From Pyramidobacter piscolens (GTDB lineage: Bacteria > Synergistota > Synergistia > Synergistales > Dethiosulfovibrionaceae), in contig SFDM01000005.1 of NCBI GenBank assembly GCA_004558205.1, forward strand, positions 84,367-148,366: a stretch of 64,000 nt of DNA, given 5' to 3'. Both the position numbers and the translations under genes were made by a program. The notes under the pieces are model-generated. The model was given only the letters and a program-made list of their open reading frames with translations. It made no database searches and had not been told where the DNA came from. Every line of letters starts with the position of its first letter. Position 1 is the first letter of the stretch. Of this stretch, positions 36,041 to 44,009 are shown in pieces.

Positions 36041-36144
36041 CGTAGAATACCTCCAATGAGTCGTCATAGCCGGTCATTTCGCTGAGAACCTGTTCTTCCG
36101 TTTTATCCTTAAGCCTATCCTTAAATTTCTTCTTTTGAGGCCAT
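36018..36144 (-). pseudogene. Possible small acidic/basic ORF with a one-base frameshift
   Basis: An ATG at 36144 preceded by AGGAGAAAGGAG starts MASKEE and then hits a stop. Skipping one A near 36127 opens a frame that runs FKDRLKDKTEEQVLSEMTGY and on to DDNPDKR and a TAA at 36018, overlapping the next gene's start by 23 bp. This could be a broken or recoded leader gene of the cluster, or chance. Confidence 0.3.
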
Positions 36145-36201
36145 TCTCCTTTCTCCTGTCGTCAGATGTGATTATTATTGTACAAGAACTACTCATAGAT
36201 G

Positions 36202-36217
36202 TTCTGTCGTGACAGAA
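36202..36217. promoter_or_regulatory. Candidate operator for the two-HTH regulator
   Basis: TTCTGTCGTGACAGAA has perfect 7-bp arms (TTCTGTC / GACAGAA) with a two-base centre. It lies in the spacer between the leftward cluster and the divergent HTH regulator gene, next to further GACA/TGTC half-sites at 36221-36228 and 36248-36252. Binding by the regulator is inferred from position. Confidence 0.55.
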
Positions 36218-36288
36218 TTTTGTCAATGACGCTTTTAATTTAGGCTTTGACAGGCTATACTGGCGTAAAAAGAAGGAGGCACGTCAAA

Positions 36289-38127
36289 TTGCGTTTTCAC
36301 GAAAAACTGGACGGCGCGATGACCGCCGCGGGGTGTTCCAACACCGCGCTGGCGCGAGTCCTGTCGGTGGACCCGTCGCTGATCAGCCGTTTGAGAGAGG
36401 GGCGGCGTGTTCCCGCCGAAAAGAGTCCTCTTCTTGACAAACTGGGGCAGGGATTGCTCGACGCCGCTTTGAACGTGTCGGCGCCTCAAGCTCTGGCGGC
36501 GCTCTGCGGCGCCTCGGAACGTGATTCAAAAAAACTGGCCGAGGATCTGATGTTATGGTTTTCGGCCGAGGATTCCCAGCTGCGTCGTCTCGGAGGCCGA
36601 AAAAGCCTGGGGCGATTTTTTGAGAAGGAAACGAAAAAGGGAACCCTTCACAACTTTGGCGCTAGGCTGGACTCTCTTATGACGGCGCTGGATGTCTCAA
36701 ACGCCAGGCTCGCGCGGGCGCTGAACGTGGATCCGTCGCTGATCAGCCGCTATCGCTCAGGGCTTCGGACGCCGAATCTGCGAAGTTCTGTGATTGGCCC
36801 CATAAGCGACTGGCTTGCGGGGGGCGCGCTTGAGAGCGGGAAGGTCAAAGAGCTTTCAGCGCTTTTGGACTTGAACGCAGGGGAAGTGGAACTGTGCCGT
36901 CCCGAGCTGGCTTCAGTTCTTTTCGAATGGCTGCGTTCCGGGAGCGAAGAGGATTACCCCAGAGGGGTGGAGCGCATTTTCAGCATTTTCAGCTCTCTCC
37001 CCTTGAGCGTTTTCTCGCCGATCCCTCTCGAAGAAATTCAGGCTTTATATGGCGCTGCCCTTCCGCAGACCGGTCTCTTTGAGGGCACGGAAGGCATGCG
37101 GCGGGCGGTGGTCCAATTTTTGGCGCTGGCCGCCGCGCAAGCGGAGCCCGGCGCTCTGGATCTTTATTCAGACCAGGATATGGGGTGGATGGTGGACGAC
37201 GGCGAGTTCAACCGGATATGGCAGTCGCTCATGTTCCATACGCTGTCGCGGGGGCATCGGATCAGGATTGTCCACAACGTGGACCGGAGTTTGCGCGAGA
37301 TGCTTGAGGCCATCCAAAATTGGCTTCCGCTCTATATGACCGGCCAGATCGAACCCTGGTACTGTCGCAGGACGCTGGGAAGCCGTTTCTCCCACAGCCT
37401 CTTCGTCATAGAGGGGAAAGCGCTGTTGGCAGGCTGCGGCGTCGCGGGGCCGCTTGATGGCGTGCCGCACTTTCTTTCCGTGGACAGTGAGCTGGCGGCC
37501 CTGGGGGCAAAACAGTTTCAAGCGCTGTTGAACTGTTCCTCCCGCCTTCTCAGGATCTTTACGTCATCGCAGGCCGAAAATTACGAAGGTTCTGTTGCCG
37601 AGTTCAGAAACATTTCAGGCAGGCTTCGGACTTTTGGCCGCGTCCCCATGCTTTGCACGATGCCCAGGGCGCTGTTGGAGGGGATGCTTCAAAGGTGCGG
37701 CTGCGGCGGCGAAGAACGTCAAAGTGCGCTGGAATACCACGGCGAGCTGGTAAGGGCTTTCAAGCGAACGCTGGACAGCGGAGGCGTTGAGGAGTTTATT
37801 TCCCTTGACTGCGGCGATTCTTCCGGCAGGCTTCAGGCGCTGATTCCCCTCTTTGTGCTGAAAACGCCTTTGCTCTACGGCTCTGAAGAACTTGAAATTC
37901 ATCGGCGAGCCGCTCGAGAACTGGCTGAAAGGGACGGGCGTTATCATTTTCGCGAACTCAAAAAGACGAGGCTGGGCAATATACGCGTTTCCTTGAAGGG
38001 ACATGCTGAAGCGCTTATTGAACGGGGCCAGGCGCCGAAGGTCCTTTTTTTGTTCGACCATCCCCTGATGTGCGGCGCCTTTGACGGCTGGTTTGACTGG
38101 CTCGGTATGGAAACGGCGGGGGAATGA
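36289..38127 (+). CDS. Large regulator with two helix-turn-helix motifs, unknown effector
   Basis: 612 residues from a TTG at 36289 (AAGGAGG nine bases upstream). Two XRE/Cro-type HTH motifs occur in tandem: SNTALARVLSVDPSLISRLR (about residues 17-36) and SNARLARALNVDPSLISRYR (about 143-162). Their near-identity (VDPSLISR in both) points to an internal duplication. The remaining 430 residues have no domain I recognise; they include IRIVHNVDRSLREMLEAIQN, WLPLYMTGQIEPWYCRR and a C-terminal FDHPLMCGAFDGWFDWLG. Similar-looking long XRE regulators occur in anaerobic Firmicutes, with no known function (recalled, not checked). It diverges from the giant-protein cluster, with a clean dyad (36202-36217) between, and probably controls it and itself. 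Confidence 0.72.
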   Translation: MRFHEKLDGAMTAAGCSNTALARVLSVDPSLISRLREGRRVPAEKSPLLDKLGQGLLDAALNVSAPQALAALCGASERDSKKLAEDLMLWFSAEDSQLRRLGGRKSLGRFFEKETKKGTLHNFGARLDSLMTALDVSNARLARALNVDPSLISRYRSGLRTPNLRSSVIGPISDWLAGGALESGKVKELSALLDLNAGEVELCRPELASVLFEWLRSGSEEDYPRGVERIFSIFSSLPLSVFSPIPLEEIQALYGAALPQTGLFEGTEGMRRAVVQFLALAAAQAEPGALDLYSDQDMGWMVDDGEFNRIWQSLMFHTLSRGHRIRIVHNVDRSLREMLEAIQNWLPLYMTGQIEPWYCRRTLGSRFSHSLFVIEGKALLAGCGVAGPLDGVPHFLSVDSELAALGAKQFQALLNCSSRLLRIFTSSQAENYEGSVAEFRNISGRLRTFGRVPMLCTMPRALLEGMLQRCGCGGEERQSALEYHGELVRAFKRTLDSGGVEEFISLDCGDSSGRLQALIPLFVLKTPLLYGSEELEIHRRAARELAERDGRYHFRELKKTRLGNIRVSLKGHAEALIERGQAPKVLFLFDHPLMCGAFDGWFDWLGMETAGE

Positions 38128-38136
38128 CGGGGGCTC

Positions 38137-38546
38137 TAGAGCAATTTCCCAGAAGGCATTCATAAAGAGTAAGTCAAATAATCAATGTGTTTTAGCAAGT
38201 AAAAACGTGATATAACATGGTACAGAAGAAAGATCATCATATGCATGTTGCATCATGAAGCCAGAAAAATGCTGGTTGAAGAATACGAACATTGGCCTTC
38301 CTCAATAAAGATATTATCTGAAACATTTCATGCAGGAGTGCGCCGAATATATCAGCTGGTTCATCAGAAACTGAGCACAGGAACGGCAGACGCACAGACC
38401 TATAGGTGTGGTCGAAAGCCGAAGCTGAGCAGGGAATTGATCGAGAAATTGAATCTGCCTTGCAGTGTTCCGACTCTGGATTGTACTGTCTGCGGGTTTT
38501 GCGAGCAATTCGGATTTGGCGGCCAACGCATAAGAAAAGCTTATAA
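38137..38546 (+). mobile_element. IS630-like element relic (left end and N-terminal transposase)
   Basis: The relic starts with TAGAGCAATTT, the same outer sequence as the 94-bp MITE ends. A frame opens at the ATG at 38245: MLHHEARKMLVEEYEHWPSS is followed by a HTH-like stretch (RRIYQLVHQKLSTGTADAQ) and GRKPKLSRELIEK, typical of the N-terminal half of IS630-family transposases. Near 38445 the frame shifts by one base; the +1 frame continues as EIESALQCSDSGLY, then RVLRAIRIW..THKKSL to a TAA at 38544. The DDE catalytic half is missing, so the copy cannot transpose. It may represent the autonomous family that mobilised the MITEs. Confidence 0.65.
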
Positions 38547-38549
38547 GAA

Positions 38550-38579
38550 AGGACCGCATCTGAAAGCCGATGCGGTCCT
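38550..38579 (-). terminator. Rho-independent terminator of the LysR gene
   Basis: Perfect 11-bp arms AGGACCGCATC / GATGCGGTCCT around an 8-base loop; on the minus strand a T-rich tail follows. It lies 14 bp past the LysR stop codon. Confidence 0.75.
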
Positions 38580-38592
38580 GGGGGTGTGCTCT

Positions 38593-39480
38593 TTATTCTG
38601 TTTGAAATTGCGCCTTCAGCAGCTCGGCAAATTCCTCTGCGTAGTATCCGGAATTGTCAATTTTCCAGAACGCGCAGTATTTGCGCCGGATCGGTTGGCC
38701 CTTTCGCCGCAGCGGGACGCGGCGCAATGCGCCTCCGAGCTGGGCGAGACGACCTCCTCCTTCGATGGGCATCACGCCCTTTCCGCCCAGCACCATGAGC
38801 CTCGCGTCCTCGATGTTTTCCGCGAAGAGAAAGTCGCCGTGGAAGCCGACGACCTCCCGGTAAAAGGCGCTCTCGTTTTCGCGCTGCTCCTTTGACGTCA
38901 CGAGGACGCAGGGGCTGTTTTTAAGATCGTCGATTTCAATGGTCTCGCGAACGGCCAGCGGGCTTCGCCTCGCCGCCTCCACATAGCAGTCCGTGGTGAC
39001 GAGCTCAAAATTCACATATTCATCTGAAAATGCCCGGCGCTGGTCGCTGAGCACCAAATCTACGCCGCCGAGCCGCACAAGGTCATAGAGTTCCTCGTGG
39101 TTGCCGTTGACCACCTGAAGAGCGACATCGGGGTTTTTTTCGGAAAACGCGGCCATGGCGAGCTGCAATTCCAATCCGCCGTAACAACGGAGATAGCCGA
39201 TCCGCAGCTGCGCTTCGTCCTTGTGCGCAATCTTGACTGTTTCGCGGCAGAGCTTTTCAAAGTCCGCCGTCAGCATGAGGCTGCGCTTGTAAAAGTGCTC
39301 GCCGGCAGGAGTCAGGGAGATCTTTCTCTTGCTCCTGTCCACCAGCTTGACGCCCAATTCATGCTCCAGGGCCTGCGGCTGTTGTGAAATCGCAGATTGG
39401 GAGATGTAACATTCCTCTGCCGCTTCAGTGAAGTTCCCGCATCGCGCGATAGCCTGAAAATATCTGATTTGCCGCAGCAT
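38593..39480 (-). CDS. LysR family transcriptional regulator
   Basis: 295 residues, standard LTTR size. The N-terminal winged helix (MLRQIRYFQAIARCGNFTEA, then AAEECYISQSAISQQPQALE) is intact, with an unusual QQPQALE where QQIKALE is common. The C-terminal part is a periplasmic-binding-like effector domain (RIGYLRCYGGLELQLAMAAF, VDLVLSDQR). The start is the ATG at 39480 with GGGAGG upstream. No oxidoreductase or transporter is divergently encoded nearby: upstream is a repeat of about 285 bp and then the leftward dipeptidase gene's terminator, so its target may be elsewhere. Confidence 0.88.
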   Translation of the reverse strand: MLRQIRYFQAIARCGNFTEAAEECYISQSAISQQPQALEHELGVKLVDRSKRKISLTPAGEHFYKRSLMLTADFEKLCRETVKIAHKDEAQLRIGYLRCYGGLELQLAMAAFSEKNPDVALQVVNGNHEELYDLVRLGGVDLVLSDQRRAFSDEYVNFELVTTDCYVEAARRSPLAVRETIEIDDLKNSPCVLVTSKEQRENESAFYREVVGFHGDFLFAENIEDARLMVLGGKGVMPIEGGGRLAQLGGALRRVPLRRKGQPIRRKYCAFWKIDNSGYYAEEFAELLKAQFQTE

Positions 39481-39557
39481 AACGAAACCTCCCCATGGCT
39501 GCAATGCTCTTTGCCTGTTGATCCAAATAATAGCATAGAGCTATAAATCAGTCTATG

Positions 39558-39842
39558 AGACTAATTCGCATTCAACATGCTTAATGCCGGACCGAAGATC
39601 AAAGTCAAAGGATTTCAACGCAAAGGCTGAACAAAAAGGGCGCAAAGGACGTAAAGGAAAAACAAGACCTAAATTATTAACAAAAAACGAATTAATATGA
39701 TGATATTTTATGAATTTTACTTGATTTTGAGGCTCTAAAAGTCTTTCAAGGTCTTCCTTTGCGAACCTTTGCGCTCTTTGCGTTGAAATATTTTGACGTG
39801 GCTCTTCGATTTGATATTAAGCATGTCAATAGGAAAATAGTA
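39558..39842. mobile_element. MITE-like repeat R2, copy 1
   Basis: About 285 bp of AT-rich sequence with long imperfect terminal inverted repeats: from both ends one reads GCTTAATG/ATATC.., then GAAGA, GTCAAA, ATTTCAACGCAAAG and GCGCAAAGG. A second copy lies at 55418-55701 in the opposite orientation with roughly 85-90% identity. No coding capacity. It resembles foldback MITEs; the mobilising transposase is unknown. Confidence 0.8.
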
Positions 39843-39847
39843 TGAGG

Positions 39848-39900
39848 CGAAGCTCGGACAGATCTCGGATTTCAAAAATCCGAGATCTGTCCGAGCTTCG
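39848..39900 (-). terminator. Very strong hairpin terminator of the dipeptidase operon
   Basis: A 53-bp perfect palindrome: two 25-base arms (starting CGAAGCTCGGACAGATCTCG) around a three-base loop, 12 bp past the dipeptidase stop codon. The leftward side has a T-rich tail. Confidence 0.8.
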
Positions 39901-39911
39901 TCGTCCAGTGT

Positions 39912-40862
39912 TCAGATGATCTGTTCCTTGAAGAACCTCTGGGCGTTGCGGAACATAATCCCTTCCGCCTGCTCCTGCGAAAGCCCGCGGTTCAGGAAGT
40001 ACTCGTACAGCCCCGCGGCCTTCGCCGGCGTGTTCAGGCAGTCCGGCAGCACCGAACCGTCGAAATCGGAGCCCAGCGCCAGGTTTTTCTCCGCGCCCAG
40101 CTCCAAAAAATGTTCCACGTGGAACATCAGGTCGTCCAGGCTCTTCACTTCGCCGTCGTCCCGGATAAAACGGACGTAGTAGTTCAGCCCGATCAGGCAG
40201 CCCCGGCGCACCATCTCGCGGATCATGTCGTCGGTCAGGTTCCGCTTGTGGGAGCAGACCGCGCGCGCGTTCGAATGGGTGGCCACGAAGGGTTTTGCCG
40301 CGATGCCCAGCAGGTCGGCGAAACCGGCGTCGTTCAGGTGGGACACGTCGGCCAGGATGCCGCAGCGTTCCATCTCGGGAATCACTTCGCGCCCAAACTG
40401 GGAAAGGCCGTGGTCGGTGGTGTTGCCCGAGCCGATCTCGTTTTCGCCGTTCCACACCAGCGTCATGGCGCGCACGCCCGCGTCGCGCAGCACCTGTACC
40501 CGCGCGAGGTTGCCCGCCAGAGCCGATCCGTTCTCCACCGTCAGGAAGGCGGCGGTTTTGCCGGCCGCGAAGGCGGCTTCCATGTCGGATCCCGAACGGC
40601 AGGGCGCAATCCGGTCGGCGAATTTCTTCATCTGTCGTTCAAAGTTGAGGCGGTTGAACTCAAAATAATCGATGGCTGCCTGGCCCCGTTCCTCGTCGGG
40701 AATGAAAATTGCGTAAAACTGCGCCCAATGGACGTCCGAGGGAATGGCGGACAGTGAGAGGACTCGCTTGGGGTCGTCCAGCGTGTCGGGATTGCCCGTG
40801 TTCGCGTATTTTCCCTCGGTGAGGGTGTCGCAATGAAGATCGATTAAAGCGTAGGGATGCAT
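39912..40862 (-). CDS. Membrane dipeptidase family (M19) peptidase
   Basis: 316 residues. M19 enzymes are zinc dipeptidases of the amidohydrolase fold. The zinc motif LIDLHCDT near the N-terminus, the bridging Glu in VENGSALA, the segments ADVSHLNDAGF and VATHSNARAVC (His ligands) and LGSDFDG are all present. No signal peptide, so it should cleave dipeptides in the cytoplasm. The start is the ATG at 40862, with AGGAG six bases upstream. It follows a DUF819 permease gene by 69 bp, suggesting a dipeptide uptake-and-cleavage pair. An exact parS-like palindrome (40111-40126) lies inside the coding region and encodes MFHVEHF. Confidence 0.92.
   Translation of the reverse strand: MHPYALIDLHCDTLTEGKYANTGNPDTLDDPKRVLSLSAIPSDVHWAQFYAIFIPDEERGQAAIDYFEFNRLNFERQMKKFADRIAPCRSGSDMEAAFAAGKTAAFLTVENGSALAGNLARVQVLRDAGVRAMTLVWNGENEIGSGNTTDHGLSQFGREVIPEMERCGILADVSHLNDAGFADLLGIAAKPFVATHSNARAVCSHKRNLTDDMIREMVRRGCLIGLNYYVRFIRDDGEVKSLDDLMFHVEHFLELGAEKNLALGSDFDGSVLPDCLNTPAKAAGLYEYFLNRGLSQEQAEGIMFRNAQRFFKEQII
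40111..40126. promoter_or_regulatory. parS-like palindrome, site 5 (exact, inside the M19 gene)
   Basis: TGTTCCACGTGGAACA lies within the dipeptidase coding sequence, contributing residues FHVEH. Unlike the other sites it is not next to a hairpin or repeat, which argues for selection on the motif itself. Confidence 0.6.
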
Positions 40863-40931
40863 GACAGTCTCCTTGGTGCCGGCGGAAGCGAGCTCCCGCC
40901 GGCGCAATTATTCAGTAACCTCAGGCGCAGA

Positions 40932-42122
40932 TTAGACGCCGGCCGTCGTGACCACGGAGCCGAAGATGCTCATGATCTTGCCCACGCCGATGCCGCCGAA
41001 AGTGCCGATCACGTAGCCCATCAGGGCCATCAGCACGCCCACGGGGACCAGAGACCCCGCGTAGGAACCGGCCAGGATCGGGGCGGACGCGGTGCCGCCG
41101 ATGTTGGCCAGCGAGGCCACGCCGCAGGTGAACATGTCCAGCTTGAAGATCTTGGCCGCGATCAGCATCAGCACCAGGTGGATGCCCAGGATCATGAAGC
41201 CCGCCATAACCCAGACAGGGGCATCCTTCATCTCCAGCAGCGAGGCGCGCGAAGCGATCAGGGCGATGACGGCGTAGAGCATGATGTTGGAGAGCTCCAC
41301 GGAACCGGCGATTTTGCCGATGGGAGTGACGGCGGCCACCAGAGCCAGCACGGAGAGGATCAGCACGATCCAGGTCGCCTTGTCGGCGAAGGGAATCATG
41401 GCCGCCAGTTTGTTGCCCAGGTCAGTGCAGACCGCGGACACAAGCAGAGACAGTCCCAGCAGGAACAGCAGAGAGGCGAAGGTGATGGGCTTGGTGTTGC
41501 CCTTGGCTTCTTCTTCCAGGTTCTTTGAGACTTCGTCCAGAATCCGGGTGTCCGACTTGGTCCAGGCGTTGAACCGGTGCGCCAGCGCGTTGACGGCCCA
41601 GAGCAGGAACATGACCCAGATCGAGTAGTCGATGGAGTCCACGACGCCGGCGTAGACCAGTTCGGTCTCGGACGCGCCCAGCGCTTCGGCGACGGCCACC
41701 AGGTTGCCCGAACCGCCCATCCAGGAGCCGCACAGAGCGCCCAGCGCGCGCCAGGCCGTGGGGCCCAGGTACTTGGCCATGACCGCGTAAGTCACCACAA
41801 ATCCGATGGCGATGGTGATGGAAGCGCAGAAGAACCCGGAGATCATCCGGGGCCCGAGCTTGAGGATCTTGCGGATGTCGCAGCGCAGGAGCATGAGGAA
41901 AATCATCGCGTAGAGGATGGGGTTGCGCACCGCCGAGTAGGCCGCCTTGGTCGAAGCGGGATCCCACACCTTGTAGGTGCAGCACACCATCGCCAGCAGG
42001 TAAAGCAGGATCACGGGAGGCACATACTCGAAGAACTTCCACTTGGTCACTTTTTCCATGCCGACCAGGCAGGCCGCCATGAAAATCAGCACTGCAATGT
42101 ACATAAAGCCGTTGGTAATCAT
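40932..42122 (-). CDS. DUF819 family integral membrane protein
   Basis: 396 residues with about ten membrane helices. The ALCGSWMGGSGNLVAVAEAL stretch and the C-terminal GTASAPILAGSY repeat-like motif are characteristic of DUF819 (YjcL-type) proteins, which look like inverted-repeat secondary transporters. The substrate is unproven; pairing with an M19 dipeptidase suggests a peptide or amino-acid derivative. The ATG at 42122 has GGAAGG upstream. It is the first gene of a two-gene operon with the dipeptidase. Confidence 0.85.
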   Translation of the reverse strand: MITNGFMYIAVLIFMAACLVGMEKVTKWKFFEYVPPVILLYLLAMVCCTYKVWDPASTKAAYSAVRNPILYAMIFLMLLRCDIRKILKLGPRMISGFFCASITIAIGFVVTYAVMAKYLGPTAWRALGALCGSWMGGSGNLVAVAEALGASETELVYAGVVDSIDYSIWVMFLLWAVNALAHRFNAWTKSDTRILDEVSKNLEEEAKGNTKPITFASLLFLLGLSLLVSAVCTDLGNKLAAMIPFADKATWIVLILSVLALVAAVTPIGKIAGSVELSNIMLYAVIALIASRASLLEMKDAPVWVMAGFMILGIHLVLMLIAAKIFKLDMFTCGVASLANIGGTASAPILAGSYAGSLVPVGVLMALMGYVIGTFGGIGVGKIMSIFGSVVTTAGV

Positions 42123-42643
42123 AAAATCCTTCCCCTTTTCAGCTGAATTTTGTTGCGCTTAAATAAACGAGTCACAGGGCTCGGTTATTCCTTAGAAGAG
42201 ACGTTTTGCCGTCTGCCGGAGGATTGACGTTTTTGTTTGAAGAACGTCATGATTCGTATTCTAGCCTGAAAAAGCTTTTTTAGCAATTCTTTTTTTAACA
42301 ATAACGTTTTTTTCATCCCGATTGACGGCGGGTTTTGCCGCTGTTGACCGGGGTAAAAACAGATCATAAAATTTCGACGTCGGGATGCCCTTGGGTGTTA
42401 TATGAAACAGCCCTATAGAGAAAAAGCGCCAGTTCCTGTTTCTCTTTTGCGTTCTCCACGGTCTTTAAAATTCGGCTTTGGGCCGGGTTTTTCAGAAGGA
42501 AAAATTTATTATGAAAAGATCGGGACCCGATGGTGAAATCATCGGGTCCCGATCTTTTCATCTCGTGCAATTTCCCATAGAAGGACTTAAGGTCTGACAT
42601 TCGGGGCCGTACAGTCCTATGGCGCCAATGTTTGCCGAGCGGT
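42123..42643. other. Intergenic region upstream of the DUF819 operon
   Basis: 521 bp. The right part carries the large hairpin at 42511-42561; the left part should hold the DUF819 promoter. Two short leftward open frames here cross the hairpin or lack ribosome sites and are not supported. Confidence 0.5.
42511..42561 (-). terminator. Strong hairpin terminator
   Basis: Perfect 21-base arms (ATGAAAAGATCGGGACCCGA..) around a nine-base loop, 83 bp past the stop of the leftward nitronate monooxygenase-like gene. The leftward side is A/T-rich (T run on the minus strand). Confidence 0.75.
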
Positions 42644-43726
42644 TTAGTCCTCGCTGCCTACCAGTTCGTCGAAAATTTCCTTGACCTTCTGGATCTTTTT
42701 TACCTTCCACACGTTGGAGCCGCAGAAGAACAGCCCGTCTTCCCAGTTGCCCTGAAGCGCGTTGACCAGCGCTTTGGCGATGCAGAAGGTCTTGCGCGTG
42801 CTCTTGTAGACGCAGTGGCTCAGGCAGTTGGCGATGCAGGGCTCCACCTCCGTGTCGCTATGGCTGAAATAGCGCTTGAGCATGGGCGTGAGGATGGCGC
42901 GTCCCGGGAGGCCGCAGGGGCTCTGGAGGAGCACCACGTCCTCGGGTTTGGCGTCCACGTAGGCCTGCTTGAAGCGGTCCGACGCGTCGCCCTCCACGGT
43001 GGCGGCAAAGCGGGTGCCCATCTGGACGCCGCTGGCTCCAAGCTCGAAGGCGTGAAGCATGTCCTTTCGGTCGAAGATACCGCCTGCCGCGATGACGGGG
43101 ATATCCAGTTTGATCTCCTTCAGCCAGCTGACGAGAGCGGGGATCACGTTGTCCAGAGACAGCTTGGTGTCCATGGCCTGTTCCTCGGTGCTGGCTCCAA
43201 GGTGCCCGCCGGCCGCGTTGGGCGTCTCGACCACAAAGGCGTCGGGCGTGCGGTTAAAGTGCTTGGCCCAGCGGCGCACGATGATGTCGGCGGCTTTGAC
43301 GCTGCTGACGATAGGAACCAGCGCCACGTCGGGAAAGTCCTTCGTCAGCTCCGGCAGTTTCAGGGGCAGCCCCGCGCCGGAGATGATGATGTCCACGCCG
43401 GCCTCGCACACGGCGCGAATCTGCTTTTCATAGTCGCTCAAGGCGCACATGCAGTTTGCCGCGAGAACGCCGCCCTTGGCCTTTTCGCGCGCGCGGGCGA
43501 TAAATTCCTTCAGCGCCTGCACGTTTTTCTGCATCACGTTGTTCACGTTGCAGGTCATGGACGCCATGCCCAGGCCGACCGTGGCCAGCGTTCCGATGCC
43601 GCCCGCCGCGGCGACGGCGCCGCTGAGGCTGGGACCGGAAATCATAACTCCCATACCGCCCTGGATAATCGGAAAACGAGGCTGGTACTTCCCGATTTTG
43701 AGGACGGGTAAATTTTCAAGTATCAT
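42644..43726 (-). CDS. NAD(P)H-dependent flavin oxidoreductase (nitronate monooxygenase family)
   Basis: 360 residues, FMN-binding TIM barrel of the nitronate monooxygenase/2-nitropropane dioxygenase family. Seen: PRFPIIQGGMGVMISGPSLS (FMN loop), VPIVSSVKAADIIVRRW, the ETPNAAGGHLG segment with the family's catalytic-region His, VIAAGGIFDRKDMLHAFELG and GASGVQMGTRF (phosphate binding). Unlike FabK-type enoyl reductases, it is not near fatty-acid genes. In anaerobes such proteins may act as enoyl- or quinone-type reductases rather than oxygen-dependent monooxygenases. It stands alone between hairpins. Confidence 0.85.
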   Translation of the reverse strand: MILENLPVLKIGKYQPRFPIIQGGMGVMISGPSLSGAVAAAGGIGTLATVGLGMASMTCNVNNVMQKNVQALKEFIARAREKAKGGVLAANCMCALSDYEKQIRAVCEAGVDIIISGAGLPLKLPELTKDFPDVALVPIVSSVKAADIIVRRWAKHFNRTPDAFVVETPNAAGGHLGASTEEQAMDTKLSLDNVIPALVSWLKEIKLDIPVIAAGGIFDRKDMLHAFELGASGVQMGTRFAATVEGDASDRFKQAYVDAKPEDVVLLQSPCGLPGRAILTPMLKRYFSHSDTEVEPCIANCLSHCVYKSTRKTFCIAKALVNALQGNWEDGLFFCGSNVWKVKKIQKVKEIFDELVGSED

Positions 43727-44009
43727 TCAGATTCTTCCCTTCACGTTGAATTCGCGCTCAGGAATAAACGCTTTATTCTCTGAGTTCCAACCATCAAAGC
43801 TGGAATAACGGATATGATATTCCATTTTTCCCCGCCGCGCAAGCGGCAGAATGACCAAATGTAATTTTCTCATTGCGCCGTATCTTTTATGAAGCCATGA
43901 AAAACGCTGAGCTGCCATGGGGTAAGGCCCTTCGGAGCTCAGCGGAATGAGATTAGAAAAAACTATTATTCTTTTCTTGTAAAACTATTCTATTGAGGCA
44001 GAAACTTTT

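Larger units (their letters stand above)
38128..38592. other. Region with IS630-like relic
   Basis: The 465-bp gap between the HTH regulator and the LysR gene holds an element end (TAGAGCAATTT at 38137-38147), a truncated transposase frame (38245-38546) and the terminator of the LysR gene (38550-38579). Nothing else is recognisable. Confidence 0.6.
39481..39911. other. Intergenic region with MITE and terminator
   Basis: 431 bp without genes. It is filled by repeat R2 copy 1 (39558-39842) and the dipeptidase terminator (39848-39900). The first 75 bp probably hold the LysR promoter. Confidence 0.7.

Noticed and set aside
42567..42586. Possible IS630-like end (GCAATTTCCCATAGAAGG)
   Set aside because: It resembles the relic end at 38141 for about ten bases, but there is no TA flank, partner end or transposase sequence.
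42364..42600. Leftward 78-residue open frame
   Set aside because: It runs straight through the strong hairpin at 42511-42561 and has no family match that I recognise.
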